In this document: positions 1-11,016 of the stretch, piece by piece
How positions within the stretch are numbered: position 1 is the stretch's first letter
Layout of the letters: every line of letters starts with the position of its first letter
Source of the DNA: Tamarix chinensis
Taxonomy: Eukaryota; Streptophyta; Magnoliopsida; Caryophyllales; Tamaricaceae
Assembly: GCA_030549775.1 (NCBI GenBank)
Contig: CM060175.1
Location: 78,524,245 to 78,588,244 of the forward strand
Reading direction: 5' to 3'
Length of the DNA: 64,000 bases
Program-made: the position numbers and the translations under genes
The notes under the pieces: generated by a model
Told to the model about the DNA's origin: nothing
Databases searched by the model: none
Seen by the model: only the letters and a program-made list of their open reading frames with translations

Positions 1-520
1 GCTAATTAAAATATAAATAAGGAAAATTTATTCAAAATATCCTAAATTAATTTAAAAGGGAATTTATTTATTATTTTATTAAAATATTATTATTTGAAAT
101 ATTCAAAAATACAAAAATATTCTAAATACCCCAACCCGTCTATTTTTCCTTTTTTTTCCCTTCCTTTTCCTTTTTTTTTCTTTCCTTCCTCTCCTTTCTC
201 CTTTTTTTCAAAGCCATGCAAATGCTCCACAAAAGCTTAAAGTGGGTGGTTAACTCTGATAATAAGACATGTTTTTAGATTATTGGTGGGTCGGTTTATC
301 TCCTCTGATTGAGTTGGCTCAAGGCACAATACCAAATAGCAAAGTTTAGAAAGTACCTTCTTAAAAATGGAACATGATGCCGTAATCACTTTCAACACCT
401 TTTCATGCATTAAGTCACCGTGGAAATAGCTTAAGCATTTGTTGATCTAATTTCCAAACTAGAAGATGTATTCATATGGAGATATAGCTATGCATGAGCC
501 TTCTCTATTAGATTTTCCTG
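1..520. other. Intergenic, no gene seen
   Basis: AT-rich DNA with a pyrimidine-rich run at about 138-210. I see no coding potential, RNA gene or clear repeat end. It precedes the LINE remnant and may include more of its decayed coding sequence, but I could not read a family motif here. Confidence 0.5.
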
Positions 521-524
521 TGAT

Positions 525-1125
525 ATGTTGTTAAGGAACTCTAATCCATCATCTTCCACTTGGCAGTACATGTGGAAGTTGAAGATGCAACAATGGATTT
601 ATTGCTTTTCATGGCTAGTTGTCCATGATAAGTTGTCATCTAATGCAAATGGTGCAAGAAGAGGCTTTACCTTTGACCCTTCATGCACTTATTGTGGTTT
701 TCCAATGAAAAGTCCATTGTATATACTCTGGGACTGCCCCTGCATCAAGTTGTTTGGTAGCACTTAATGCCAGATGGGTTGGCTAGTTCTTTTTATTAAG
801 ACTCACTCCAAGACTAGATGTGGGATAACCTAAAGAAAACTCATAATGTGGAAGAACCTGATCCCCTATGGGTTATTATGTTCATTATTACCTGTTGGGC
901 ACTATGGAATTGGAGAAACCAAAGGATTTTGAGAGGCACAATCATCTAGCTTGATAAAAAAAAAACCTCTCTTAGCTCTAGCAAATGAGGCACGTGCATG
1001 GCTCACATATCATAGGGTAGTGCACCCTCACTAGGAAATGGAGACAATGACTTTGAGTTGGCACCCTCTACCTATTGAAATTCTCAAATTTAATGTAGAT
1101 GGTTCGACGACATTAAATCTAGGCA
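525..1125 (+). pseudogene. LINE (L1-type) ORF2 C-terminal remnant: zinc-binding RT domain and RNase H start
   Basis: The 525-767 reading frame reads like the reverse-transcriptase zinc-binding region of plant LINEs: W-x-x-MWKLKMQQ-x-x-x-x-CFSWLVVHDKL, then a C-x-x-C pair (CTYCG) and WDCPC. Further on, in other frames, are LWVIMFIITCWALWNWRNQR (about 860-920) and, at about 1060-1110, PLPIEILKFNVDGS, the usual opening of the RNase H domain that follows the zinc-binding region in plant LINEs. Frames are broken by stops and shifts and there is no upstream RT core, so this is a dead 5'-truncated copy. The domain assignment is from motif recognition; the 3' end is not visible because no poly(A) tail was found. 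Confidence 0.7.
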
Positions 1126-1139
1126 ATACCTCTACTCCC

Positions 1140-2168
1140 TCCTTATAATAAAAAAATAAGAAAATATTTTAATTTTTTTCATATTAAGCTATAATGTTTC
1201 CGCCCACAAATACTCATATTGACATCTAATCAAGTTAACATCATCCTTATCAGGTGTCTCACAACTTACACTAAAAATACTCACTAAACACTTAACACAT
1301 CAACATTTTCTTTATTATATAATAAAGATATGTAAGTATTCTACCCCCTACAACGCCAAAACTGAACAGCTCCACCTTTTCCAATCACTACCATAAGGGC
1401 TCAATTTTAGAAAAAAAATAATAAACTAGCTCCAAAAGGTGGTATGATATCACTTGCTAAAAATAAGAACATATAAAACAATGACTTAAAATTATTGATC
1501 CAAAATAATTGTTGCATCAAAGAATCAATTGGCTAAAACATTTGGTTAGGGGCGAGAATTTGATCTAGTAAAATAAAGGGGAAAGGAGATGGGGAAAAAT
1601 ATTTAATGTATTAGGGTATATATTTATGATATCATATATTTTATTATTATATTAAGGATTATTGTTGTGGAGATAAAAATGACTAAAGAAAAAAATGACA
1701 AATTAGACTTTTTTGGTTGTAGATTGTGTGATGATTCCCAAATATTTATTTGTTGTTAAAGATGAATGAAGATAACTATTTAACCATGAATTGAATAAAT
1801 TGCCTTCTCCTTACTAGTAGTAGTAGCAACATGAATGCTCAACAAGAGCAGCGAGATATCTTACTAGAACTCTCAAATAGGGACGATCCTTAAACAACTC
1901 TTGAAAATAACTTTATTTGTTTTTGCACAAGAGATCCTACTAAGTTGGAGGGATTCAGTAGAAGAGGTTTTGATGGATGGAGGTAGTTGATGGAGGAGGA
2001 ATTTGTATGGTGTTGGTATCTAATCAAGCATATGTTAAGGTTGAAAGTTGTGAACTAAATATTGCTTTTGAAAAACATATCTTTCTTGTTTGACATGTTT
2101 ACTTATGTTAAAGCTCTGGTTTCTACAAGATTTATTTTTATGCTCACTTTAATTCATCCAATTGAATT
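1140..2168. other. Intergenic, AT-rich, nothing recognised
   Basis: No reading frame here looks like a known family. A Stowaway-like CTACTCCCTCC occurs at about 1133, but I could not find a matching opposite end. A short frame opening MNAQQEQRDILLELSNRDDP (about 1831) ends quickly and is not supported as a gene. Confidence 0.4.
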
Positions 2169-2616
2169 TGGTTGGATAACTACAATAAAACTACCTATGT
2201 TCTCCATTTTCTTAATAACCATACACTCTCTCTATATAGCCACTAAATGATCCATGTTATCTACCTTCCCACTACTTATTTGTGGGGGACTGGCATGAGT
2301 GGTAAGAGTGAAATTACTTTGAAAATTACATATAAATACCCATAGTATCTTGGACTTGATATACACAAAACTTTATTATCACAAACCACATTCCTTTTTT
2401 TTCCTACAAATACCTATGTTATTGAGTTCTACAACTCTACATTCCTTCAACCCTGAGTGCACGAGTTTGAGGAAATTTGTGCAAATCCTTAGGTAGTGAA
2501 TGACCTTGAACAATTGCACCATAGTCTGGCCTAATTTTCTTTTAGGGAAATGATCATTTCATGGAAAAATAATTTCATCTTCTAGTATTCATTCTTTACT
2601 ATACTTACCACCAACA
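2169..2616 (+). repeat. 5' LTR of the copia element
   Basis: Aligns along its length with 9609-10032. Shared blocks include GATAACTA near the start, GATCCATGTT, GAGTGGTA(A/G)GAGTGAAATTA, AGCTTGGACTTGATATA-type sequence and CATTCCTTCAACC. It starts TGGTTGG and ends CCAACA. The two LTRs differ at many positions, so the insertion is old. Ends are accurate to a few bases; no clean target duplication was found. Confidence 0.75.
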
Positions 2617-2823
2617 ATCTAAAAGCGGACTAGAATAGAGAATGATGTCCTAAATAATCAACTACATAACAAATAAGGAAGTTGATGCAACTCAAATAAC
2701 ATACTAGATGATCAACAACTGTGTCAGTGGACACTTTCTTACCTACATGCCAAACCTTGTTTAAGATGAAGATATTCTTGTTGCTTTTGTCACGGAGGCT
2801 AACTTAGAGGACAACATGATCAC

Positions 2824-4325
2824 TTGTGTGCCAATAGGGAGTTATTCCACCACTTTGAGGATGTAGGAGATGGTGAGTCCATATTCAAGGGCAATTTTGC
2901 TATAGTTGGAGTGCTTAGTAAAGGAAGAGTTTTTCTTGAACTTATTTCTAGAAAAACTTTGGCTATAAATGATTTGCTTTATGTACCTTCCTTATGTAGG
3001 AATCTTGTTTCTGGGGGTTTACTGAACAAAGATGGCATGAAAATTGTGATTAAATCTAGCAAATTTATGATCACTACGAACAAGGTGTTCATGGGGAGGG
3101 GTTACTTGGCTAATGGTTTGTATGTATTGACCTCTAGTTATAAGTTTGTTAAAGCAAGTTTTTCTAGTGCTTCTACTTATGTGGTTGGGACCATTGATCT
3201 ATGCCATAGCAGGCTAGGTCACATGAGCATGACCTTAATCAGGAGAGAAAGAAACTTAAACCTTATTAACATAGGAGATGATGAAAATGTTTCTAAGAGC
3301 TCAATCTATGTAGATGCCAAGTATACGAAAAAAAATTTCCTTTAAATCAATTTCAAATAAAAGTATTGAATTGCTCAACCTAGCAAAGTTTAAAAACGCA
3401 CTAGTAAAGAAGGTAAAAGACATTATGTGACCTTCATCTATGACTTTTCAAGATACACTAAGGTTTACCTCCTTAAGAAAAAAGATGAGACCGATGACAT
3501 GTTCTTAAATTATAAGGTTGAGATTGAAAATCAACTAGATAAAAAATAAGGGGCTCAAATGTTATAGGAGTGATGAGTATAAAACTGATTTTCTTAAGGA
3601 ATTTTGTGAGAAAACTATAATTATTCATGAGAATAGTGCTCTTTAGACACCCCAACAAAATGATATTGTGGAAAGAAAGAAAAAAAGACTCTAAAAAAGA
3701 TGGTGAATGTTATGCTCCTTAGTTCCAATATGTCTAACTGTATGTGGGGAGGGGAGTTATTATTTCTACTTGTTATATTCTTAATAGGTTCCCCACAAAA
3801 GGTGTTTAGTCAAGGTGGGTTAACCTGAGTTGAGAAAATTAAATATTAGGCCTAAAACATTTGATTGTGTGTTCATTGGATATGCTGCTAATAGTGTTGC
3901 TTATAGGTTCATGCATTTGATTGATCATACAATATGTAAATCAAGAGAGGCCTAACATTGGTTCTTTTGTTGCTGTTGATGTATGATTTTCTTTTCCTAC
4001 TCTTGTTTCTATTGTAAATGAAAGTAATGTTAAACCTACAAGAAGTAAAAGACAACGTGTAGAAAGTAGTTTTGGACAAAACTTTATTACTACATTCCTA
4101 ATAATAAGTCCTAACATTGATAGGTAGTTAATCATAGTGATGCCAATTTCTAGAAAGAAGTTATTAGAAGTTAACTTGATTATATAACTTCTAACCATAT
4201 TTAGGAACAAGTTGACTTACCCAGGCGTTGAAAGCTAATCAAGAGTAAATGGGCCTTTAAAAAGAAGTTGAATACAAATAGGTATGTGGATAAATATAAG
4301 GCGAGACTAGTAGTTATGGTTTCAT
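2824..4325 (+). pseudogene. copia pol, 5' part: GAG-pre-integrase, integrase, RT start
   Basis: The frame at 2824-3345 (173 aa) reads CANRELFHHFEDVGDGE, LYVPSLCRNLVSGGLLNKDG, GRGYLANGLYVLT and CHSRLGHMS. This is the C-terminal part of copia protease followed by the GAG-pre-integrase zinc finger. At about 3420-3540 YVTFIYDFSRYTKVYLLKKK is the integrase core; it continues with internal stops. At about 4250-4320 KKLNTNRYVDKYKARLVV is the invariant start of copia RT. The catalytic D-S-G of the protease and the whole of Gag are absent. RT breaks off where gypsy sequence begins. Confidence 0.85.
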
Positions 4326-4329
4326 AACG

Positions 4330-4592
4330 ACTTTCACATCTCCCAACTGAGGAAGTACATTGCAGATCCGTCCCATGTGATCATATCAGATGAGATTGAG
4401 CTCAATGATTCTTTAACCAACGAGGAGAGGCCATTGAGGATTTTTGACACCAAGATTCAACAGACCTGGACGAGCTCAGTTTCACTTGTGAAGATCCTTT
4501 GGAGTCGTCATAAAACTTAGGAGGCTACTTGGGATACTGAGAAGGACATGCATGAGACATATCACAAGCTTTTTAGCTCAAGTATGTTAGGT
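4330..4592 (+). pseudogene. gypsy integrase C-terminus with chromodomain
   Basis: One frame reads FHISQLRKYIADPSHVI, then IELNDSLTNEERPLRIFD, then SLVKILWSRHKT, a stop, and EATWDTEKDMHETYHKLF. In intact plant chromoviruses the matching stretch ends VKVLW-x-x-H-x-x-EEATWE-x-E-x-x-M-x-x-x-YP-x-LF, where the chromodomain binds modified histone tails and guides integration. Here a TAG stop replaces one codon just before EATW, so the copy is inactive. Confidence 0.85.
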
Positions 4593-4755
4593 TTTGGGGT
4601 TTTCTTTCTTTTAAGGGGGTAATCCCTAGTATTATAGTAGCAACTCGGACATGATTGACTACTAAGATCGCTTTCCTTACATCCTTTTTCCTCTTTTCCC
4701 CTAACCTCAACTTTTTTTTACTACGGAAATAAAGTCTCTTTTAAGGAAGTAGTGA

Positions 4756-7700
4756 TGTAATATCCCAAAATTTTTTTAAACCTATTGTATCATTAATACC
4801 TTAAGATGATTCTAATCTTGAGAAAATATTATTATATCCTTATCCAAATTTCTTAATCTCAAAATCTTAACCTAATATTTGACCTGGGAAATTATATTCT
4901 TAATTAAACCTTAATCATGATTGATTTGTATACTTAATATTACCTAATTTTAGCTAACCAAAATTTATCTAATCCTAACTAAGCCCTTTTTCCCATTTTC
5001 TTTTCTTTCTTTCTTTTCCTCTCTTTCTTTTTGGCGGCAATTTCTTCTCCCTTTCCTCTGGGGTGTGTTTCTTCTTACCATTTCTAACACACAACTATCA
5101 CCCCACCTTATCTCCGCTGAAGTTTGCTCCTGCAATCCCTCATCCTTACCATGCGTCTCTTCTTCCTCTACAACCATCATCATCACCTTGCAGTTGCATC
5201 ATCATCTCTGCATCTTCTCTGTTGGCATGCCACCCTACACCATAGATATATACACTACTCACCCCTCTCTTTCTCCCTCATTTGCTTGTCTCATTGTAGC
5301 CCTATATTATCTATTGATTAAAGCCTGCACAAGCCTCTCTTCTTTCTTTCTTCTTCTTTCTCCTTTTTTCTTCTCCTTCCTTCCTTCCCCTACTTTGTTT
5401 TTGATGCCCGAACCACCACCTCCATCACCGTGCACCACCACAACCATCAAGCACTACCCAAAGCTTGGCGGATCAACCACTAAGGCCATCCCATCACTCG
5501 CCCTCGTAGTCGTCGACCATTGAATGCTGCCCGCCTCCATTTTCTCCTCTTCTTTCCTCTCATTTGTTGCATTTTTATAAGGCCCATTGCTAGTGCACAG
5601 CCGTGCACCTCTATTTTCCTTGTCACACGACTATGCAGACCAACATAGTTTGCTCGTGCACACTCGCTCGGCTTGCGTACTACCTCAGCATGCCCATGTG
5701 CACTTGTTCGTTATATATACACACTACTACCTCAACACAATTTACCACTTGGTTGTGCCTCATTGTATATCTTGCCCATGCAAGATCCTAGCTCTTAGCC
5801 TAGGAGTGCACCGTCTGTTGCACGCCTATGCAGCCTCCTCACTTCAGTTGTGTACCCTCTTTTTTATTCATAAACCTTACCCAAATACTACGAAAATTTC
5901 ACCATAGCACCACCATAAATTTCATCACACTTCCATGCAACTCAAGCTTCCCTTTAAATCCATTTATTTTCATTTTTACCCTCCCTTACCTTAAATTTTT
6001 CCTCAATTTTAATATCTGATCCTAATCATATATTATTTTATTTTTGTAGGTTATATTTCGTTGATCTTGGAGGAGGAGGAGATTTAGGATTTATGTTCTT
6101 ACAATCCAATGCCCTTATTGGTAAGGATACTAATTGATGTTTTAGGATTTTTGTTGTAGCATTCTTGCATGGCTATGTGTATTATCGTGATATTGTTGTT
6201 ATATGATGGAATGCATGTTGTTAATGATATGTTGTGATAATGTGGATTTATATGATGGAAAGGAAGTAAGAATGAGTAAGATGTGTTGATATAATTTTGT
6301 TACACTAAGTTGTATTTGTGGAAAAATATAACTTATAGAGTAGTAATATGAGCCAAATAAAATTAAGATAGGTGGAAAATTAGTATGTTTAAGAGATATG
6401 ATGATAAATGGAGGATTTGGAAAATAATAGTTGTTGAAGATACAAGAATTTTATAAAATAAGAGCATTTTGATCAATATGGGTTAATATGATAATTTTGA
6501 TATATTAATGTGTTAGGTTGACTAAATATGATAATGATATCGGGATAAGTGTTTGGAGTGATTATTGAATGTCGTAGGTTCCTCAAAATGATATAATGGC
6601 CTAATTAGGGCACAGTAACCTTATAATGGTAATATTATTATCCCATGTGTAAAACCCTTGAGTTATACCAAAAATTTTGGATATGTTGTTAATATTGGTA
6701 TTTTAAGGATTTTTATTGAATTTGGGTAATCATACAAGTCTTATGGAAAGATTTATGACTAACCTGTGAAATTAGGGTTTTGGGAGCTTTATGAATATTA
6801 ATGTTTGGGATAGGGTTATTATTGTATGTGGGAGACGTGGGTGTTAGATCATGAACTTAAGGTATGTTAACAATGATAATATTTAATAATGATATACTAT
6901 ATTTGATGGTTGAATGATCAATATAAGAGAAGTTATGCTAGAAGTGTAAAGTTAGGGTTTAAGGAAATTAAGAATCTTAACTTTGGAGATCGGTCTTATG
7001 ACCTGCGTGATGTGTTTATCTTCCTTAATGTGTTTGGTACCTATAAATCAATCATGACTAAGACATTAATCATTTAAAGTGAAAGATCACGAGAGTAGGG
7101 CTATGGTGATGTTTTATATCCGTTCCACCGGATGATAATAGTGGATCTGGAGCATTGTATCCAAAGAAGGTGTTTCAGTCCATTCCACCAGATTAAGAAT
7201 AGTGGGGCCCCTGTTCATCATGAAAGAAAATATGAATTGTGTAACTTATGGATAAGATACTAATGAATTAAAGTGGAAAAGTACATGAGTTAGGACCAAT
7301 ATGATGTTTTATATTCGTTCCACCGGAGGATGATAGTGGATTGGGAGCATTTTGCCCCAAAAAGGTGATGTTTTTATATCCGTTACACTGGATGATAATA
7401 GTAAATCAGGTGTATTGTCCCTGAGAAGGTGCTTCAAACCATTCCATCGGTTTAAGAATAGCGAGGTTCTTGAACTCAAATTATATAAAAGAGTGAAAAT
7501 GGTTATATATAATAAAGAAGCCTGGATCAGTATTTTATCTTATGAGATTTTTCATAGATTGAATGTGTACTGATCATCAGTTGTGAATGCATGTTTTTAT
7601 CTATATCTCTTATTTGATAGTATTGTTACCTTACTCAGTACGTAGCGTACTAACCACCCTTTTTATGGACGTTGCTCATTCTCATGAACAGGAGACCCTG

Positions 7701-8105
7701 ATTCTTTAATCCAAGTATTTGAAGACCAACTAGATGAATTTGTTACTTTTGATATACTGTGTGGGGATGAGTAACCTTTTATCTGTACTGGGTATTTGGA
7801 TGAAGAGTTATGTTATCCGATTAATGTATTTACCCGAATACATTTTTGAACTCTTTGATCTATGGTATACCTTAGTTGGTATTTTGTTATTGTAATTTGA
7901 AGTTAACCTCCAAACTCGTATTGTATTTATAAAATTTTCTTCCATCTCTAATTACCTTATTTTACTATGAATGGTTTTAGTCTTATAATTGATGTAAGGA
8001 TGGTTGGGCAAACAAGACTTATGTCAATTACGGCGGTAACACCCAATATTTTTCTGATATGCTTCTGCTATAAAAAAAAATTAGTAGAAAATTTGGGTTG
8101 TTACA
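4756..8105 (+). repeat. 3' LTR of the gypsy chromovirus, 3350 bp
   Basis: Begins TGTAATATCCC right after a purine-rich tract (AAGGAAGTAGTGA) and ends GGGTTGTTACA, giving the short TGTAA...TTACA inverted ends of LTRs. It contains a C/T-rich leader (about 4980-5600), a possible splice acceptor TTTTTGTAG at about 6040-6049, and four degenerate copies of a hairpin-forming repeat with core GTTCCACCGGATGATAATAG at about 7120, 7315, 7380 and 7440. Several reading frames at 4965-6019 fall in the C/T-rich leader and are not genes. Confidence 0.85.
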
Positions 8106-8870
8106 AAGACAATCTCATTACATTAAGAAAATGCTAAAAAAAGATTGGTTATTATAATGTGAAACCTGTGAAAATATCTTATTATCCTAGCATGCACCTT
8201 AAGAAGAACAAAGGTCATAGTGTTGCTTGGGATTGATATGTTACGATTATAGGAAGTGTGTTGTTCCTTATGAATTATACCATACCTAACATACCCTATG
8301 ATGTGAGCCGCTTGAGTTGTTACACTCACAACCTCAGTGATGATCATTGGAATGATCTTCATCATTTGCTTAGGTACCTTAATGGTACACCGAATTGGTG
8401 TTTGCATTTTCACAAATTTTCTATTGTATTAGAAGGTTATTGTGATACAAATTAGGTGGCTGATAATGATGATGTTAACTCTATTAGTGGTTATGTGTTC
8501 ACATTAGGTGGAGGTTTTATATCATGGAAGTCCTCAAAACATACATGTATAACACGTTCCACCATGGAATATGAATTTATGACTCTTGAGTTGGCAGGTT
8601 AAGAATCTGAATGGTTGAGGGAACTATTTGCAGAAGTACCATTGTGGGGGAAACCTAGTATTCCAGTTTCGCTTCACTATAATTCACATGCCACCATTGG
8701 AATCACTAAGAATAGTGTGTACAATGGGAAGAGGAGACACATTTGTGTCAGACATAGGGGAGTCAAAAATTTATTAAGATCTCCTTGCGTTTGGAGAGGA
8801 ATTTGGTGGATCCTCTCAGGGAAGGCTTATCAAGAAAAGTGGTATTTGAATCTTTAAGAGCGATGTGCCT
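8106..8870 (+). pseudogene. copia pol, 3' part: end of RT and RNase H
   Basis: Resumes with SHYIKKMLKK, the usual end of the copia RT palm region, followed by [56 protein letters not shown] and ESEWLRELF. These are the conserved end of RT and the RNase H domain (SWKSSKQ, STxEAEY and EAxWLR-type motifs). Several stops and a degraded C-terminus show it is non-functional. It is the continuation of the frame broken off near 4320. Confidence 0.85.
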
Positions 8871-9608
8871 TAATATCAAGGTAGAGGAAAGTATAGTGGA
8901 TACCCAATCTGGTTAGATTCAATGGGGTTAAATCCAATCTAATACAACAGTTTCAATGAGGTCAAATGAAGCCATATGGTTACCTTTTAAGCACTAAAAT
9001 CTCATCCTTTTAACATGAATTATAGAGTTGTGCATGATCTTTTGACTTAATAGCCAATTTTGGTAATGTTATTGAGACACATTTGATGGATTCACATGTC
9101 TGGTAGTGTTGAGTTTGAGCTGCATGCTCATTTTGAATCCATAGCCAGTATTGGCGGTGCTTTGAGACACACTTGATGGATTATGTTAATTATTTTGAGG
9201 GTGAGCTTGAAGCTATTAATGAATCCATAACCATATAATGTGGTGTTAGAGAGACACACTTGATAGAATCACCTAATTGGGTGTGAAGGTGAGTTGCCTT
9301 CTATAGGAGAGTATGGTTATCTCTCTAGATCACTCAAAAGTACCCAAGGTGTATAAGGGTCATTTAAAGCGCAAATCTATTTTTATCACAGAGATATTGC
9401 ATAATTTTTAAGTAGAATATGTGTTATGAGGAATCAATTTCAATCTACGCAGTTCAAGAGAAATTCACTCTTAAGACTCTGTTTTAACCTTATTTTTCTA
9501 TATATCAATTCAATCGAAAGATATTGACATTTACATATGCAACTTTTTCTCTGCCTAGGATGTTCTTTTCTTGTTTATTTTGAGTTTTCTCTTAGTTGGT
9601 GAGGGATT

Positions 9609-10032
9609 GTTTGATAACTATAAGAAAACTATCCATGATCTCTATTTTTTCAATAACTACCCACTATCTCTATATACCACCTAAACGATCCATGTTCTCT
9701 ACATTTCCACTACTTGTGAAGGGGGAGGGGTGAGTGGTAGGAGTGAAATTATTTCAAAATTTGCCTATAAATACTCATAGTAGCTTGGACTTGATATATA
9801 CCGAATTCTATTCTCACAGGCCACATTCCTCTCTATCCTACAAATGCAATTCTTCATTCCTTCAACCTTAAGTATATGAGTTTGAAAAAAGTTGTGTAAA
9901 TCATTAAAAAGTAAATGGCTTTGAACAATTACGCCATAATCATACCTAATTCACTTTGGTAGTCATTTCACAACATAAAAAAAAAAAAAAAAATCTTCTT
10001 GTCTTCATTATTTACTATACTTAACACCAATA
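9609..10032 (+). repeat. 3' LTR of the copia element
   Basis: Homologous to 2169-2616. Starts TGTTTGATAAC after the purine-rich GGTGAGGGATTG and ends near ACACCAATA. An oligo-A run (about 9978-9994) inside it has expanded relative to the 5' copy. Confidence 0.75.
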
Positions 10033-11016
10033 ACTTTTTTTCATGCGGCATTCAGTTGTTTCCACTAATCTGCTCTCAAATAAATCAAGTCTAACTATCT
10101 GCTACATTAGTCTATCTAAGCCTGTAAATGAAATGTCAGGCAGGTGGCCCTGCAAATTGCATCTATCGAAGGCTCTGCATATTAAGAATCAGGAACATAA
10201 GAAATTATTGATGCATGTCGTTTTGTTTGCATTCAAGAATCTTGACGAAGAGCCTTCCACAATGTTTTACAGGAAAGGGATACACATAGAAGTTGGGAAA
10301 TAATAAAATTTGTAGAATGCAGAACACATCCCACCACATTTGACTCTTCGAACCTTAAAGCCTTGCAGTCAAGACTCCAAGTTCAGTTCTGCAATCTGTG
10401 GAAATGACCTAGTCGTTACCTCCCCAAATACGTGTAGCTGCTGGTTCCGCTGAAACGAACAAAGCCCAAGCCATTCCACAACCAGCAAATTACAAGTAGA
10501 GAACATTTAGCCATCGCATACTAAGCTGGTGCCTGTGCTCCATGCGCAGCGCACAGAACTCAATTCTATGCGCTGTTGATGTTCCAAACTGGAATAAAAT
10601 ATATGCTCTTTAGCATTTTTCACGGGTCATATACATACAACAACCGTGTATATATTTGAATAGCTTCACACTTTGCCAATTCAATGATGCAAATTTAATG
10701 AACACGAGATTAAGCACCCAGCAGCATTGTTAGGTACTTTGGCAGACACCATCAATCTTCCGTCAAACGTAGTGTGGCATATCCAAGTAATTCCAATACT
10801 ACAATATATACCCTTCATATTTTTCAGAATAAGCTGCAAAATCAAAACGACCAGTAATCCAAAATATAAGGGCCTCATCGCACTAACCAACAACGACTAT
10901 CACCCGGTCTATATGCATGGCTCCTGTAATAAAGAGGGAGTAAGGAGGGTTGGAGAAGGAAACGTGCACGCACGTTATGATCCCTGTACGGATTGCTGGA
11001 ATCATGAGTGTACAAA
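10033..11016. other. Methylesterase 3' flank, probably with its 3' UTR
   Basis: Non-coding sequence between the copia 3' LTR and the methylesterase stop codon, less AT-rich than the rest of the spacer. The transcript of the minus-strand gene presumably ends here, but I could not fix a polyadenylation site. A short plus-strand frame at 10043-10303 matches nothing I know and is not called. Confidence 0.4.

Larger units (their letters stand above)
4328..8105 (+). mobile_element. 3' end of a Ty3/gypsy chromovirus (Del/Tekay-like): chromodomain remnant plus 3' LTR
   Basis: Starts abruptly inside the integrase C-terminus (FHISQLRKYIADPSHV), continues through a chromodomain to a spacer and then a 3.35-kb LTR. 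Everything upstream (5' LTR, gag, protease, RT, RNase H, integrase core) is missing. It lies between two parts of the copia RT that are not contiguous with each other, so a deletion has removed both the gypsy 5' portion and the copia RT middle. The long LTR and EEATWE-type chromodomain point to the Del/Tekay lineage; the lineage is an inference. Confidence 0.8.
2169..10032 (+). mobile_element. Degenerate Ty1/copia LTR retrotransposon, interrupted by a gypsy fragment
   Basis: The element is bounded by two similar LTRs (2169-2616 and 9609-10032). Between them, in order on the plus strand, are protease/GAG-pre-integrase, integrase and the first residues of RT (to about 4320), then RT end and RNase H (8110-8870). 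That order, with integrase before RT, defines Ty1/copia. Gag, the protease active site and about 200 residues of RT are missing, and there are many stops, so it is non-autonomous and dead. No primer-binding site complementary to tRNA-Met is visible after the 5' LTR. The gap in RT is filled by a gypsy 3' end (4328-8105). Confidence 0.85.

Noticed and set aside
4965..6019. Cluster of overlapping frames on both strands, Ser/Leu/His-rich
   Set aside because: They come from the C/T-rich leader inside the gypsy LTR and have compositional bias rather than protein motifs.
10043..10303. 86-aa plus-strand reading frame next to the copia LTR
   Set aside because: No recognisable motif or partner exon; lies in the probable 3' flank of the minus-strand methylesterase gene.
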